NCBI GenBank assembly: GCA_018375675.1
Contig: JAHACW010000047.1
Span: forward strand, 1-17,769
Direction of reading: 5' to 3'
DNA length: 17,769 nt
Origin: Actinomyces sp.
GTDB lineage: Bacteria > Actinomycetota > Actinomycetes > Actinomycetales > Actinomycetaceae
Part shown: positions 1 through 7,357 of the stretch, piece after piece
Layout: every line of letters starts with the position of its first letter
How positions within the stretch are numbered: the stretch's first letter is position 1
Program-made: the position numbers and the translations under genes
Notes under the pieces: generated by a model
The model's database searches: none
What the model saw: only the letters and a program-made list of their open reading frames with translations
What the model was told of the DNA's origin: nothing

Positions 1-227
1 GCTCGCGTTACCAGCATCGCATGGAAAACAAGCCATCCATCAGGCTCATCCTCAACCGCAATATATTCCAGAAGCCGACCCTTGCGGTCGAGGCCAACTC
101 CAACCCACTGGATCGGATGCGTATCGCGCGCACGCGAACGCAACGTCCCCTCGAAGGCCGCGATGACATCGTCATCATCAACATCACTATGACGTTGATG
201 GACGCGAGGATGAACCCGGACTCGCAC
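1..227 (-). CDS. Small toxin-like protein, 3' end outside the window
   Basis: The visible 75 codons begin at GTG 227, with a GGAGG ribosome-binding site 7 nt upstream, and run off the window edge. The start reads VRVRVHPRVHQRHSDVDDDD and is followed by an aliphatic/charged core. Two segments, GLDRKGRLLEYIAV and DGWLVFHAM, match the shape of small actinobacterial proteins (RLGFDxxGRLLE...IHAMKAR type) that are commonly paired with ribbon-helix-helix antitoxins as putative toxins. That family resemblance is recalled from pattern and was not searched. The reading frame differs from the longer overlapping frame that starts at 235; I chose this one for the SD site and the family-like sequence. A partner antitoxin, if present, would lie downstream beyond base 1. 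The promoter is flanked by an inverted repeat (244-272), which suggests autoregulation. The function is inferred. Confidence 0.6.
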   Translation of the reverse strand, partial: MRVRVHPRVHQRHSDVDDDDVIAAFEGTLRSRARDTHPIQWVGVGLDRKGRLLEYIAVEDEPDGWLVFHAMLVTR

Positions 228-243
228 GCGATCACCTCCAGAG

Positions 244-272
244 TTTCGTATGGACATCAGTGTAGTACGAAA
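244..272 (-). promoter_or_regulatory. Dyad operator flanking the -10 of the toxin-like gene
   Basis: Two perfect 7-bp arms, TTTCGTA (244-250) and TACGAAA (266-272), have centres 22 bp apart, about two helical turns. A -10-like TACACT (minus strand, 259-264) lies between them. The SD and GTG of the gene follow at a normal distance. The -35 is poor. Binding of a dimeric repressor here, such as a toxin-antitoxin complex, is an inference. Confidence 0.4.
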
Positions 273-329
273 TAGGTCCCAAGGGAACGGGACCCCGACG
301 ACGTCTCTCCTCGTGGGAGCAACAGAGAC

Positions 330-365
330 GAGGGGCCGCGCACGAGAAATCGTGCGCGGCCCCTC
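330..365 (-). terminator. Terminator after the double protease gene
   Basis: A perfect 16-bp G/C-rich stem (GAGGGGCCGCGCACGA with its complement) closes a GAAA/TTTC tetraloop. It sits 38 bp beyond the stop codon of the 404-4750 gene and before the promoter of the next minus-strand gene. No clear U-tract follows, as is common in high-GC actinobacteria. Confidence 0.75.
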
Positions 366-403
366 ACCATCTCAACCGGGAAGGAACCCCGGCCTCGTGG
401 CGT

Positions 404-3400
404 CTACTCCTGGAGGCGCCCCTCGTCGTCGAACACGTAGCGCGTGCCGTCGATCCAGCGCACCCCGGTCACCATCGCCCCCGAGGAGGACAGGTAGAAC
501 CAGGAGCCACCGTCCTTCACCCACCCGGTGCTCATGGCACCGGAGGGGGCGAAGTGGTACCAGGAGGAGCCAATGCGCACCCAGCCCGTGGCCATCGCGC
601 CAGAATCAGCCAGGTAATACCAGGTGGAGCCATCGCGCATCCAGCCGGTGCGCATCGCGCCCGAAGAACCCAGGTAGTACCAGGTGTCGCGCACCTTGGT
701 CCAACCACTGGCCATCTCGCCGCTGATGGGATCCAGGTAGTACCAGGTTCCACGCACGCTCACCCAGCCCGCAGCCTGGCCGCCGGAGGGACCATAGTAG
801 AACCAGTGGCCACCCTCGCTGACCCAGCCGGTCACCATGTAGCCGCGGGCATCGAAGCGGTAGATCGCCCCATCGATGCGCAGCTGCGTCGAGGTCGGGT
901 AGGTGCCGTCCTCGTAGCGCCACCACCAGCCGAACGCGCCGGACACCCAGCGACCCGAGCGGGCCTCGTCCGGGCCGACCTGGTCGGGGCTGACGGTGAA
1001 GGGAACCTGGAGCGTCGCGTCGTCGTCGGCGCGGGCGTCGTTGTTACGGCCCATGGCCTCAACCGTGACCGTCGCGGCGCCCACGAAGCGTCCCGTGCCC
1101 CTCGGGTGGGACACATCCACGCCGTCGGCCTGCAGCGTCACCGAGTTACCCTCGAAGGCGCCGTTACCCACGCCGGTCGCGACTTCGCGCTCACCGACGA
1201 GGAGACGCGCGGAGGTCACCGGACCGGTGACGGTCACGCGGATGGAGACGCGCCCGGCGACGCTCTCCCCCGCCAGCGGCCGCCACGTGGTGCCATCGGT
1301 GGAGTACTCGACACTGCCGATGACGGGCTTGGCCTGATCCTTGAGAACCGCGTCCAGGGCGTTGGGCAGGCCCGCGCCCCGATACTCGCGGCCCTCGACG
1401 GGCTTGAGGCGATCCCAGTTCGACGGGTCCCCCGCCTGCTTCTTCGCCAGGGCGATGATCTGTTCGGCGTTCATCTCCGGGTGGACCTGGCGCAGCGTCG
1501 CGATGACGGCGGCCGCCAGGGGCGAGGCCTGCGACGTGCCGTACAGGTTGCCGTAGGCCTTGCCGTACCAGCTCGTCAGCGGCGCATAGATCTTCGCGCC
1601 GGGGGCAGCGAAGTCGACGCTCGTCGCGCCCCAGTTCGACCAGGACGCCGGCTCGAGCACGCCGGTGGCGGGGTCGGCGGCCTCGGGCAGCTGCAGCGCG
1701 GACACCGAGAGCGTACCGCGCAGCTTCGGCGGCATGTAGACCGCACCCGTCACGTCCCGCTCGTGCGCACCCCAGGTATCGCCGGGAGCCGAGTCGTCAG
1801 TCGTGGGCAGGTTGTCCAGGTCCGTCGAGAAGTTACCGGCGGCCACCACGTTGATGACATCCTTCGAGGTCGCGTAGTCGACCGCGCGCTGCACGGCCTC
1901 CTGGCCCGCGGCCTGCTCGGGATCGTTGGGGAGCCAGTACTTCCACGGGTCCACGTAGTACGAACCGTTGGTGACCGAGATGCCGTGCTCGGCGGCCCAC
2001 ACGAAGCCGCACACGATGTACTCGGGGTAGAAGAATCCGCCGTTGCGCGAGGCCACGTTGATCGCGGCGATGCGCAGGGTCGGGTTCACGCCATCCACGC
2101 CCACACCGTCGTGCTTCGCGGCGATCGAGCCGGCCACGTGCGTGCCGTGAGTCGCGTCGTCCCAGCGCCACGCGGCGGGGTCGCGGTTCGGGATGCCGTT
2201 GAACGAGCAGGACACGGACTTATCATGGTCGACCTGTCCGACCAGGTCCGGCACGGTGTCATCGACGGACTGGTCCATGACGCCCACCGTGACGGGCGCG
2301 CGCATGACGTCCACGCCCTGCGCCTCGAGGGCGCGCAGGGCCTGGAGGTGCCATCCATTGCCGGTCTGCGGGTCCGGGGTGAGGGCAGCGTCCTCGTCCC
2401 CCCGCGCCGCCTGCGCTCCCTGGGAGCGGGGCGCCGCCGCGATCGCCGCATCCGCCGCAACTCGCGTCTCGTAGGAGATGGGGACCATGGCCTCGTTACC
2501 GCCGACGGGCGCCTGGCGGGTCGGGCCGATCGAGTCGTAGCTGATGCCCTCCTTCACGAGCGCCGCGCCCAGGTCGGGCGAGAAGGTGGGCGATGCCGAC
2601 TGCACAAAGAACGTGCCGAAGGCCGGGTACTGCGCCAGCAACAGGCCACCGTGGAACGAGGCCTGGGCCGCCGCACGCTGGAAGGTGGCGTTATCGGTGC
2701 CCTTGGGCAGGTTGACCGCGTAGTTGGCGGGCAGCTGGTCGGTGCTGCGCGCGGGAGCGGTGATGCCGGCTTTGGCGGGGCCCGACGGCGCGGGAGTCGC
2801 GTCGGTGTCGGGCGCGGGAGCCGGGGTCACGGCGGCGTTCGGGTCGCGCGCGACGGTGAAGACGGCCTCGCGGCCCGTGTCGTCGTCGGCCTGGCGATCG
2901 AAGTTGATGCCGGTGGCACTGACCTGGACGCGGGCGGTCACCGAGTCCGTGCCCTCGGGCAGCAGTGCGCTGAGGTCCACGTTTTCGATCGAGGCACCCA
3001 GGGCGTCGTCGAAGTACTTGCCCGAGCCGTCGCGGTCGACGGCGGCCAGGCCGGCGACGTCCATGTGCAGGTGGCTGATCGGGGCGATGGCCTCGGTGTA
3101 GAAGGTGACGGGGCCGGCCGGCAGGGTCGCGCCGTGCACGTCCTTCCATTCACCCTTGCCGACCCGGTACTGCAGGGTCTGGACGGTCGGCTGGGGCTGG
3201 TCTCGGCGCATGGTGGTCAGCGCGTTGATGAAGCCGTAGCCGCGGAACTCCTTACCGTCCTCGGGCGCTTCCAGGCGCGTGTATTCCATGGCGGCCTGCT
3301 TGCGCATGAGGTCGGTGATCTGCTTGCCCTGGAAGCCCGGGTGGATCGACTTAATGAGCGCGGCGATGCCCGTGATGTGGGGCGTGGCCATGGAGGTGCC

Positions 3401-4750
3401 GCTGGTCTTGGCGTAGCCGGAGGCGAAAATCGACGTGGGTACGGTGGAATAGATGTCCTGTCCCGGCGCGGTGAAGTCAACGCTCTTGCCGTAGTTGGAG
3501 AAGTCGGCGCGCTTGAGGTTCGCCCATTCAGGCTTGGTCTCGACGTTGGTGCGCGTGGCGGCGCTGACCTGGCTGACCCCCTCGACCATGGCGGGGACCT
3601 TCACGCCGTTCTTCACGGGGCGGTCCTTGATCGGGGTGTCGAGGTCGGTCGGCGATCCGCTGTCGGTCGTGAAGTTGTCGTTGTCCATGCCGTCGTTGCC
3701 CGCCGAGGCGATGACGGCCAGCCCCTTGCCCTGCGCGTAGGCGATGGCTCGGGTCGCGGCCTCGAGGCCGGCGGCCTGCTCGGGATCACTCGGGCTCCAG
3801 TAGACCCACGGGTCCATGGAGTAAGAGTTGTTGACGATGTCGACGCCGTGGCTGGCGGCCCACATGAAGCCGCAGGTCACGTACTCGGGGTACATGAGCT
3901 GCTCGTCGTTGGAGGCCTTGATGGACACGAGGGTCGAGGTCGGCGCGATGCCATCGATGCCGATGCCGTTGTGGTTGGCGGCGATGATGCCCGCGACGTG
4001 CGTGCCGTGGAAGTAGTCATCACGCCAGGACCCGTAGGCCTGAGAGGGAATGCCGTTGTGCCCACAGGAGACGGAACGGGAGGTGTCGACGCGGCCCACG
4101 AGGTCGGGGTGCGTGTCGTCGATGCCGGTGTCGATGACGCCGACGGTGACGGGCGCGTGCGCGATCGGCACGGCCGCCGCGTCGGTGGCGCTCATCGCCT
4201 GGGCGCCCCAGTTGACGACCTCCTCGGGCTTATCGGCCTCGGTCGCACTCTGTCCACGCAGGGAGGAGGGGCCACCCGACTGCGCTCCGGACTGCGCGCC
4301 CGATTGGGCTCCGGACTGAGCCGGGCTCTCCTCACTGGGCTGCGGGGCGGGCTGCGGGTCAGGGGCCGACTGGCGCTCGCCCTCGGGGACGGCGGCCACG
4401 CGCGTCGGGCCCACCGAGTGCACGGAAATTCCGGCCTTCGCCAGGGCCTCGGCCAGGTCCGGGGCGAACGAGGCCGACTCGCTCTGAGCAAAGAACGTCC
4501 CCAGCTCCGGGTAGGAGGCCAGCGTGACGCCCCCGGCGGATGCGACCAGCGAGGTCGCACGCGCGAGGTCCTCGGCACTGGCCTGCGGGCTGAGGTTGAT
4601 GGCGTAGTTCATCAGGCCGGCGCTGGCGCGGGCGGGCGCGATGAGGCCGGTATGATCGTCGGCCCGGGTGGGTGGGGCGGTCGCTGTGGCCACGCCCATG
4701 GACAGGGCGAGGGCGGCGACGAGCCCGATGCGTGCAACATTGCGGCGCAT
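404..4750 (-). CDS. Secreted double-subtilase (S8) with C-terminal cell-wall-binding repeats
   Basis: This 1448-residue secreted protein carries two complete subtilase modules. The start at 4750 was chosen over an in-frame GTG at 4834 because GAGGAACC precedes this ATG and a signal peptide follows (residues 1 to about 31: MRR, hydrophobic core, ATAPPTRA). Module 1 has a propeptide-like domain (about 47-117), then Asp207 in VIDTG, His248 in HGTHVAG, oxyanion Asn352 and Ser453 in GTSMATP, followed by a beta-rich domain (about 521-635). Module 2 repeats this: prodomain about 675-745, Asp826, His868, Asn973, Ser1073, beta domain about 1141-1252. The catalytic residues are offset by a near-constant 619-621. 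Module 2 has VMDQS for VIDTG and GTSQASP for GTSMATP, but the triad residues remain. About eight Trp/Tyr/Gly repeats (1267-1448) of the CW_binding_1 or choline-binding type should hold the enzyme on the envelope. A Q/S/G/A-rich linker lies at 144-160. The substrate is unknown. Confidence 0.9.
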   Translation of the reverse strand: MRRNVARIGLVAALALSMGVATATAPPTRADDHTGLIAPARASAGLMNYAINLSPQASAEDLARATSLVASAGGVTLASYPELGTFFAQSESASFAPDLAEALAKAGISVHSVGPTRVAAVPEGERQSAPDPQPAPQPSEESPAQSGAQSGAQSGAQSGGPSSLRGQSATEADKPEEVVNWGAQAMSATDAAAVPIAHAPVTVGVIDTGIDDTHPDLVGRVDTSRSVSCGHNGIPSQAYGSWRDDYFHGTHVAGIIAANHNGIGIDGIAPTSTLVSIKASNDEQLMYPEYVTCGFMWAASHGVDIVNNSYSMDPWVYWSPSDPEQAAGLEAATRAIAYAQGKGLAVIASAGNDGMDNDNFTTDSGSPTDLDTPIKDRPVKNGVKVPAMVEGVSQVSAATRTNVETKPEWANLKRADFSNYGKSVDFTAPGQDIYSTVPTSIFASGYAKTSGTSMATPHITGIAALIKSIHPGFQGKQITDLMRKQAAMEYTRLEAPEDGKEFRGYGFINALTTMRRDQPQPTVQTLQYRVGKGEWKDVHGATLPAGPVTFYTEAIAPISHLHMDVAGLAAVDRDGSGKYFDDALGASIENVDLSALLPEGTDSVTARVQVSATGINFDRQADDDTGREAVFTVARDPNAAVTPAPAPDTDATPAPSGPAKAGITAPARSTDQLPANYAVNLPKGTDNATFQRAAAQASFHGGLLLAQYPAFGTFFVQSASPTFSPDLGAALVKEGISYDSIGPTRQAPVGGNEAMVPISYETRVAADAAIAAAPRSQGAQAARGDEDAALTPDPQTGNGWHLQALRALEAQGVDVMRAPVTVGVMDQSVDDTVPDLVGQVDHDKSVSCSFNGIPNRDPAAWRWDDATHGTHVAGSIAAKHDGVGVDGVNPTLRIAAINVASRNGGFFYPEYIVCGFVWAAEHGISVTNGSYYVDPWKYWLPNDPEQAAGQEAVQRAVDYATSKDVINVVAAGNFSTDLDNLPTTDDSAPGDTWGAHERDVTGAVYMPPKLRGTLSVSALQLPEAADPATGVLEPASWSNWGATSVDFAAPGAKIYAPLTSWYGKAYGNLYGTSQASPLAAAVIATLRQVHPEMNAEQIIALAKKQAGDPSNWDRLKPVEGREYRGAGLPNALDAVLKDQAKPVIGSVEYSTDGTTWRPLAGESVAGRVSIRVTVTGPVTSARLLVGEREVATGVGNGAFEGNSVTLQADGVDVSHPRGTGRFVGAATVTVEAMGRNNDARADDDATLQVPFTVSPDQVGPDEARSGRWVSGAFGWWWRYEDGTYPTSTQLRIDGAIYRFDARGYMVTGWVSEGGHWFYYGPSGGQAAGWVSVRGTWYYLDPISGEMASGWTKVRDTWYYLGSSGAMRTGWMRDGSTWYYLADSGAMATGWVRIGSSWYHFAPSGAMSTGWVKDGGSWFYLSSSGAMVTGVRWIDGTRYVFDDEGRLQE
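995..4612 (-). repeat. Intragenic duplication of a prodomain-protease-beta module
   Basis: Residues about 47-640 and 675-1252 of the large protease are diverged copies of one module. Shared landmarks are the GTFFxQS prodomain strand, the PTR that ends the prodomain, HPDLVG/VPDLVG, SVSCxxNGIP, YPEYxxCGF, DPWxYW, DPEQAAG and a final ADDD...FTV in the beta domain. The catalytic residues keep an offset of 619-621. Confidence 0.85.
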
Positions 4751-4806
4751 GGTTCCTCGACTTTCAGTTGTGGGTCTGGCGAGTACGACAATGTACCCAT
4801 CGGAAC

Positions 4807-4860
4807 TATCATGCTTTAGTTTGTCACTCGCCACAATTTAGCGTCGCTTAAATTGGTCAA
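4807..4860 (-). promoter_or_regulatory. Upstream region of the double protease: shared motif plus palindrome
   Basis: Positions 4807-4826 match 16 of 20 bases of a segment at 7068-7087 upstream of the paralogue, including an identical TGACAAACT on the minus strand. Nine bases further upstream is an imperfect palindrome, AATTTAGCGTCGCTTAAATT (4835-4854). A TTGACC (4855-4860) could be a -35, but no well-spaced -10 follows. A second small dyad, TGCCT-AG-AGGCA, lies nearby at about 4866-4877. The exact promoter is not resolved. Confidence 0.4.
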
Positions 4861-4929
4861 CACCTGCCTAGAGGCAAGAATTTCAAGTAATCACTCCCCC
4901 GCCCGCCAATGCACAACTCTCACGACAGC

Positions 4930-4969
4930 AAGGCGGGGCCACACACCCTCAGGTGTGCCGCCCCGCCTT
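4930..4969 (-). terminator. Terminator after the single-domain protease gene
   Basis: The hairpin has a 10-bp outer stem (AAGGCGGGGC with GCCCCGCCTT), a small internal mismatch, a 6-bp inner stem (CACACC with GGTGTG) and a CTCA loop. It starts 20 bp past the stop codon of the 4989-7010 gene. Confidence 0.75.
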
Positions 4970-4988
4970 GACAAGCAGCCTCAGACAC

Positions 4989-7010
4989 CTACTGCATGCG
5001 ACCGTCCGGGCCGAAGGTGTAGGTCACACCATCCACCTGCCGAGTGCCGGTGACCATCGCACCGGACGCGTCCAGGTAGTACCAGGACCCACCGTCGTTC
5101 AGCCAGCCAATTGCCATCGCGCCGGAGGGAGTGAGGTAGTACCAGGCACCATCGACGTAAGCCCAACCGGTCACCATCGCACCCGAAGCGCTCAAGTAGT
5201 ACCAGGCACCATCGACGTAAGCCCAACCGGTCACCATCGCACCCGTGGGGGGTTCCAGGTAGTACCAGGTGCCATTCACGTTGGCCCAGCCCAATACCTG
5301 GGCCCCCGAGGTCTCGTGGTAGAACCACCGGCCACCGTCAAGCACCCATCCGGTCACCATGTAGCCGCGCGCATCGAAGCGGAAGGTCTCCCCGCGGATC
5401 TGAATCGAGGTCGAGGCCGGGTAGGTTCCGTCCTCGTAGCAGTACCACCAGCCGGTGGCATCCTTGACCCACGAGCCACCCATGGCCTCATCGAACCGTC
5501 CCAGATCATCCGTCACCGCATCGAGCGCATCGAGGAAGCCGTAGCCGCGGTACTCCCTGCCGTCGATCGGCTCATTGAGGCGTCCGTAATTGGCCTCGGC
5601 CTGCCTCTCCATCACCTTGATGACCTGGGCGCCCGTGAGCTCCGGATGCACCGACTTGATGAGGGCCGCGACGCCCGACACGTGCGGGGTCGCCATGGAG
5701 GTGCCGTCGGCGACCGCGTAGCCGCTGCGGTAGAAGAGCGTCGTGGCCGTGGAGTAGATCTGGTCGCCCGGGGCGGCAAAATCAATCGTGTGACCGTAGT
5801 TGGAGAACTCGGCGCGGCCCAGGGACAGGCCCGGCTTCACGTTGTACGCCTGACCGACCGCACTGACCTGGGCGACGCCGTCAAGCATAGAGGGAACGCG
5901 GATACTGCCTTCCAACGCGCGATTCTTCGTCGGCGTGGGAACGTCGGTCGGCGATCCGTTGTCGATCCACGGATTGTCGATATCGACACCCTCGTTGCCG
6001 GCCGCCGCGATAACGGCCAGCCCCTTGTCCTGCGCGTACTTGATCGACCGCGTGGCCGCCTCGAGGCCCGCAGCCTGCTCCGGGTCGGTCGGGCTCCAGT
6101 AGACCCAGGGATCCATCGAGTAGGAGTTGTTGACGACGTCCACCCCGTGGCTCGCCGCCCACATGAACGCACAGGTCACGTACTCGGGGTAGATGAGGCG
6201 GTTGTCGTTGGTCGCCTGGATGGCGACGATGGTCGACTCGGGGGCGATGCCGTCGATGCCGATATCGTTGTGGTTGGCGGCGATAATGCCGGCGACGTGC
6301 GTGCCGTGGTAGAACTCATCGCGCCACCCGTAGAAGTCCTGAGTGGCGACACCATTCACCGAACACTTCACGGAACGCGACGTATCGACGCGCCCCTCCA
6401 GGTCCGGATGCGTGTCCTCGACGCCGGAGTCCACAACCGCGACGGTCACCGGGGCACGCTTGACGTTGACCGCCTCGGCCTCGCGCGCGTGCATGGCGAC
6501 GGCACCCCAGTTGAAGATCTCCTCGTTCGCTTCAGCGGGAGCAGCGCTCGCGGTCTCATCGCGCATGGAGTTCAGGCCGCCCGCTGCACCGGACTGCGGG
6601 GCGGGGGCCTCGTCCTTCTTGTCGGTGGGCAGCTCAACGCGCTCGTAGTAGAGGACGGGGGCGACGCGGGTCGGGCCGATCGAGTGGATGGAGATGCCGA
6701 CCGCTCGCAGGGCGGCGGCCAGGTCGGGCGCGAACGAGGGCGTGGCGCTCTGCGCGAAGAAGGTCCCGATCTCCGGGTACGAGGCCAGGGCGGCACCGCC
6801 GGCTCCGGGGACGAGGGCGAGGGCCCTCTGGAGGTCCTCGGGGTTCGTGCCCGCGAGGTTGATCGCATAGTTCATCTCGTCGGTGTCGGCGCGGGTAGCG
6901 GAGACGAGTCCGGGCTCCTCGGCTCGGGCGGAAGGTGCGTTCACCGCGGCCACGCCCATGGACAGGGCGAGAGCGGCGACGACGCCGATGCGTGCGGCAC
7001 TGCGGCGCAT
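4989..7010 (-). CDS. Secreted subtilase (S8) with cell-wall-binding repeats, paralogue of the neighbouring gene
   Basis: This 673-residue secreted serine protease is a close paralogue of module 1 of the next gene. The start at 7010 has the same GAGGAACC-ATG context as its neighbour; a longer in-frame extension to 7097 would bury the signal peptide (residues 1-30, ending SARA). A propeptide-like domain (46-115) is followed by Asp194 in VVDSG, His235 in HGTHVAG, Asn339 in AAAGNEG and Ser438 in GTSMATP, so the triad and oxyanion hole are intact. Cys216 and Cys280 match cysteines in both modules of the neighbour and may form a disulfide. The beta-rich domain of the neighbour is missing: the protease (ending about 500) leads directly into Trp-rich cell-wall-binding repeats (514-673). 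It has its own promoter region and terminator, so it is probably not co-transcribed with the neighbour. The substrate is unknown. Confidence 0.9.
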   Translation of the reverse strand: MRRSAARIGVVAALALSMGVAAVNAPSARAEEPGLVSATRADTDEMNYAINLAGTNPEDLQRALALVPGAGGAALASYPEIGTFFAQSATPSFAPDLAAALRAVGISIHSIGPTRVAPVLYYERVELPTDKKDEAPAPQSGAAGGLNSMRDETASAAPAEANEEIFNWGAVAMHAREAEAVNVKRAPVTVAVVDSGVEDTHPDLEGRVDTSRSVKCSVNGVATQDFYGWRDEFYHGTHVAGIIAANHNDIGIDGIAPESTIVAIQATNDNRLIYPEYVTCAFMWAASHGVDVVNNSYSMDPWVYWSPTDPEQAAGLEAATRSIKYAQDKGLAVIAAAGNEGVDIDNPWIDNGSPTDVPTPTKNRALEGSIRVPSMLDGVAQVSAVGQAYNVKPGLSLGRAEFSNYGHTIDFAAPGDQIYSTATTLFYRSGYAVADGTSMATPHVSGVAALIKSVHPELTGAQVIKVMERQAEANYGRLNEPIDGREYRGYGFLDALDAVTDDLGRFDEAMGGSWVKDATGWWYCYEDGTYPASTSIQIRGETFRFDARGYMVTGWVLDGGRWFYHETSGAQVLGWANVNGTWYYLEPPTGAMVTGWAYVDGAWYYLSASGAMVTGWAYVDGAWYYLTPSGAMAIGWLNDGGSWYYLDASGAMVTGTRQVDGVTYTFGPDGRMQ
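5136..5245 (-). repeat. Exact 50-bp direct repeats in the cell-wall-binding region
   Basis: Bases 5136-5185 and 5196-5245 are identical over 50 bp with a 60-bp period. They encode two nearly identical 20-residue units (GWAYVDGAWYYL). The other units of the array have diverged, so this pair looks like a very recent duplication or gene conversion and is a site of likely repeat-number change. Confidence 0.9.
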
Positions 7011-7067
7011 GGTTCCTCGACTTTCGATTGTCACTGTCAGGATTTCGGCTGCATTCACAGCTGTGTC

Positions 7068-7114
7068 CATCATCCTAGAGTTTGTCAGTAACAACAAAAC
7101 CTAGGCTTACCTAA
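7068..7114 (-). promoter_or_regulatory. Promoter region of the single-domain protease with DtxR/IdeR-like box
   Basis: Read on the minus strand, TTAGGTAAGCCTAGGTTTT (7114-7096) matches 13 of 19 positions of the DtxR/IdeR iron-box consensus TTAGGTTAGSCTAACCTAA. The upstream half is nearly perfect. A -10-like TAGGAT lies at 7077-7072, which places the box over the -35 position, where an iron-loaded repressor would block transcription. The segment 7068-7087 is the motif shared with the paralogue's upstream region. Iron control is inferred. Confidence 0.5.
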
Positions 7115-7163
7115 GCTCGTTCCCTAAGATCGCTCCTCAAGATCACTCCCACCCCTCAATTTC

Positions 7164-7276
7164 GCATGCAATTCCCCTTACCCCAAATTTTGGAACCCCC
7201 GAAAAACCGCAGAATACCAACGATCAGATTTCAAATCATGAAATACACACGTGGGAACTGCATGCAAAATTTGGGG
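7164..7276. repeat. Spaced inverted repeat between lysA terminator and protease promoter
   Basis: This is the middle of a 347-bp gene-free interval (7011-7357). Perfect 12-bp arms CCCCAAATTTTG (7181-7192) and CAAAATTTGGGG (7265-7276) are 72 bp apart. GCATGCA occurs near each arm (7164-7170 and 7260-7266). The stretch is AT-richer than its surroundings and has no credible ORF. It could be a two-site operator for the protease gene or a relic; no function is evident. Confidence 0.4.
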
Positions 7277-7300
7277 GAACACAAGACAGGGAGTGCACAC

Positions 7301-7331
7301 AAAACGGGGAGCGCCCGAAGGCACTCCCCGT
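7301..7331 (-). terminator. lysA: Terminator of the argS-lysA operon
   Basis: On the minus strand ACGGGGAGTGCC pairs with GGCGCTCCCCGT around a TTCG tetraloop, with one T-G wobble, and is followed by TTTTG. It starts 27 bp after the lysA stop codon and is a textbook intrinsic terminator. It also shows that hom/thrB, which often follow lysA in actinobacteria, are not in this operon. Confidence 0.9.
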
Positions 7332-7357
7332 CTGCTCGTTTTGTCGCAAACCGACGT

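Noticed and set aside
1821..2283. Module 2 of the large protease as an inactive pseudo-protease
   Set aside because: Despite the altered DQS and SQASP loops, the catalytic Asp, His, oxyanion Asn and Ser are all present.
554..7091. Very long plus-strand open frames opposite both protease genes (554-4819 and 4953-7091)
   Set aside because: They are antisense shadows in high-GC DNA: Arg/Gly/Val/Asp-rich, no family motifs, no ribosome-binding sites, while the minus strand carries full catalytic motifs and signal peptides.
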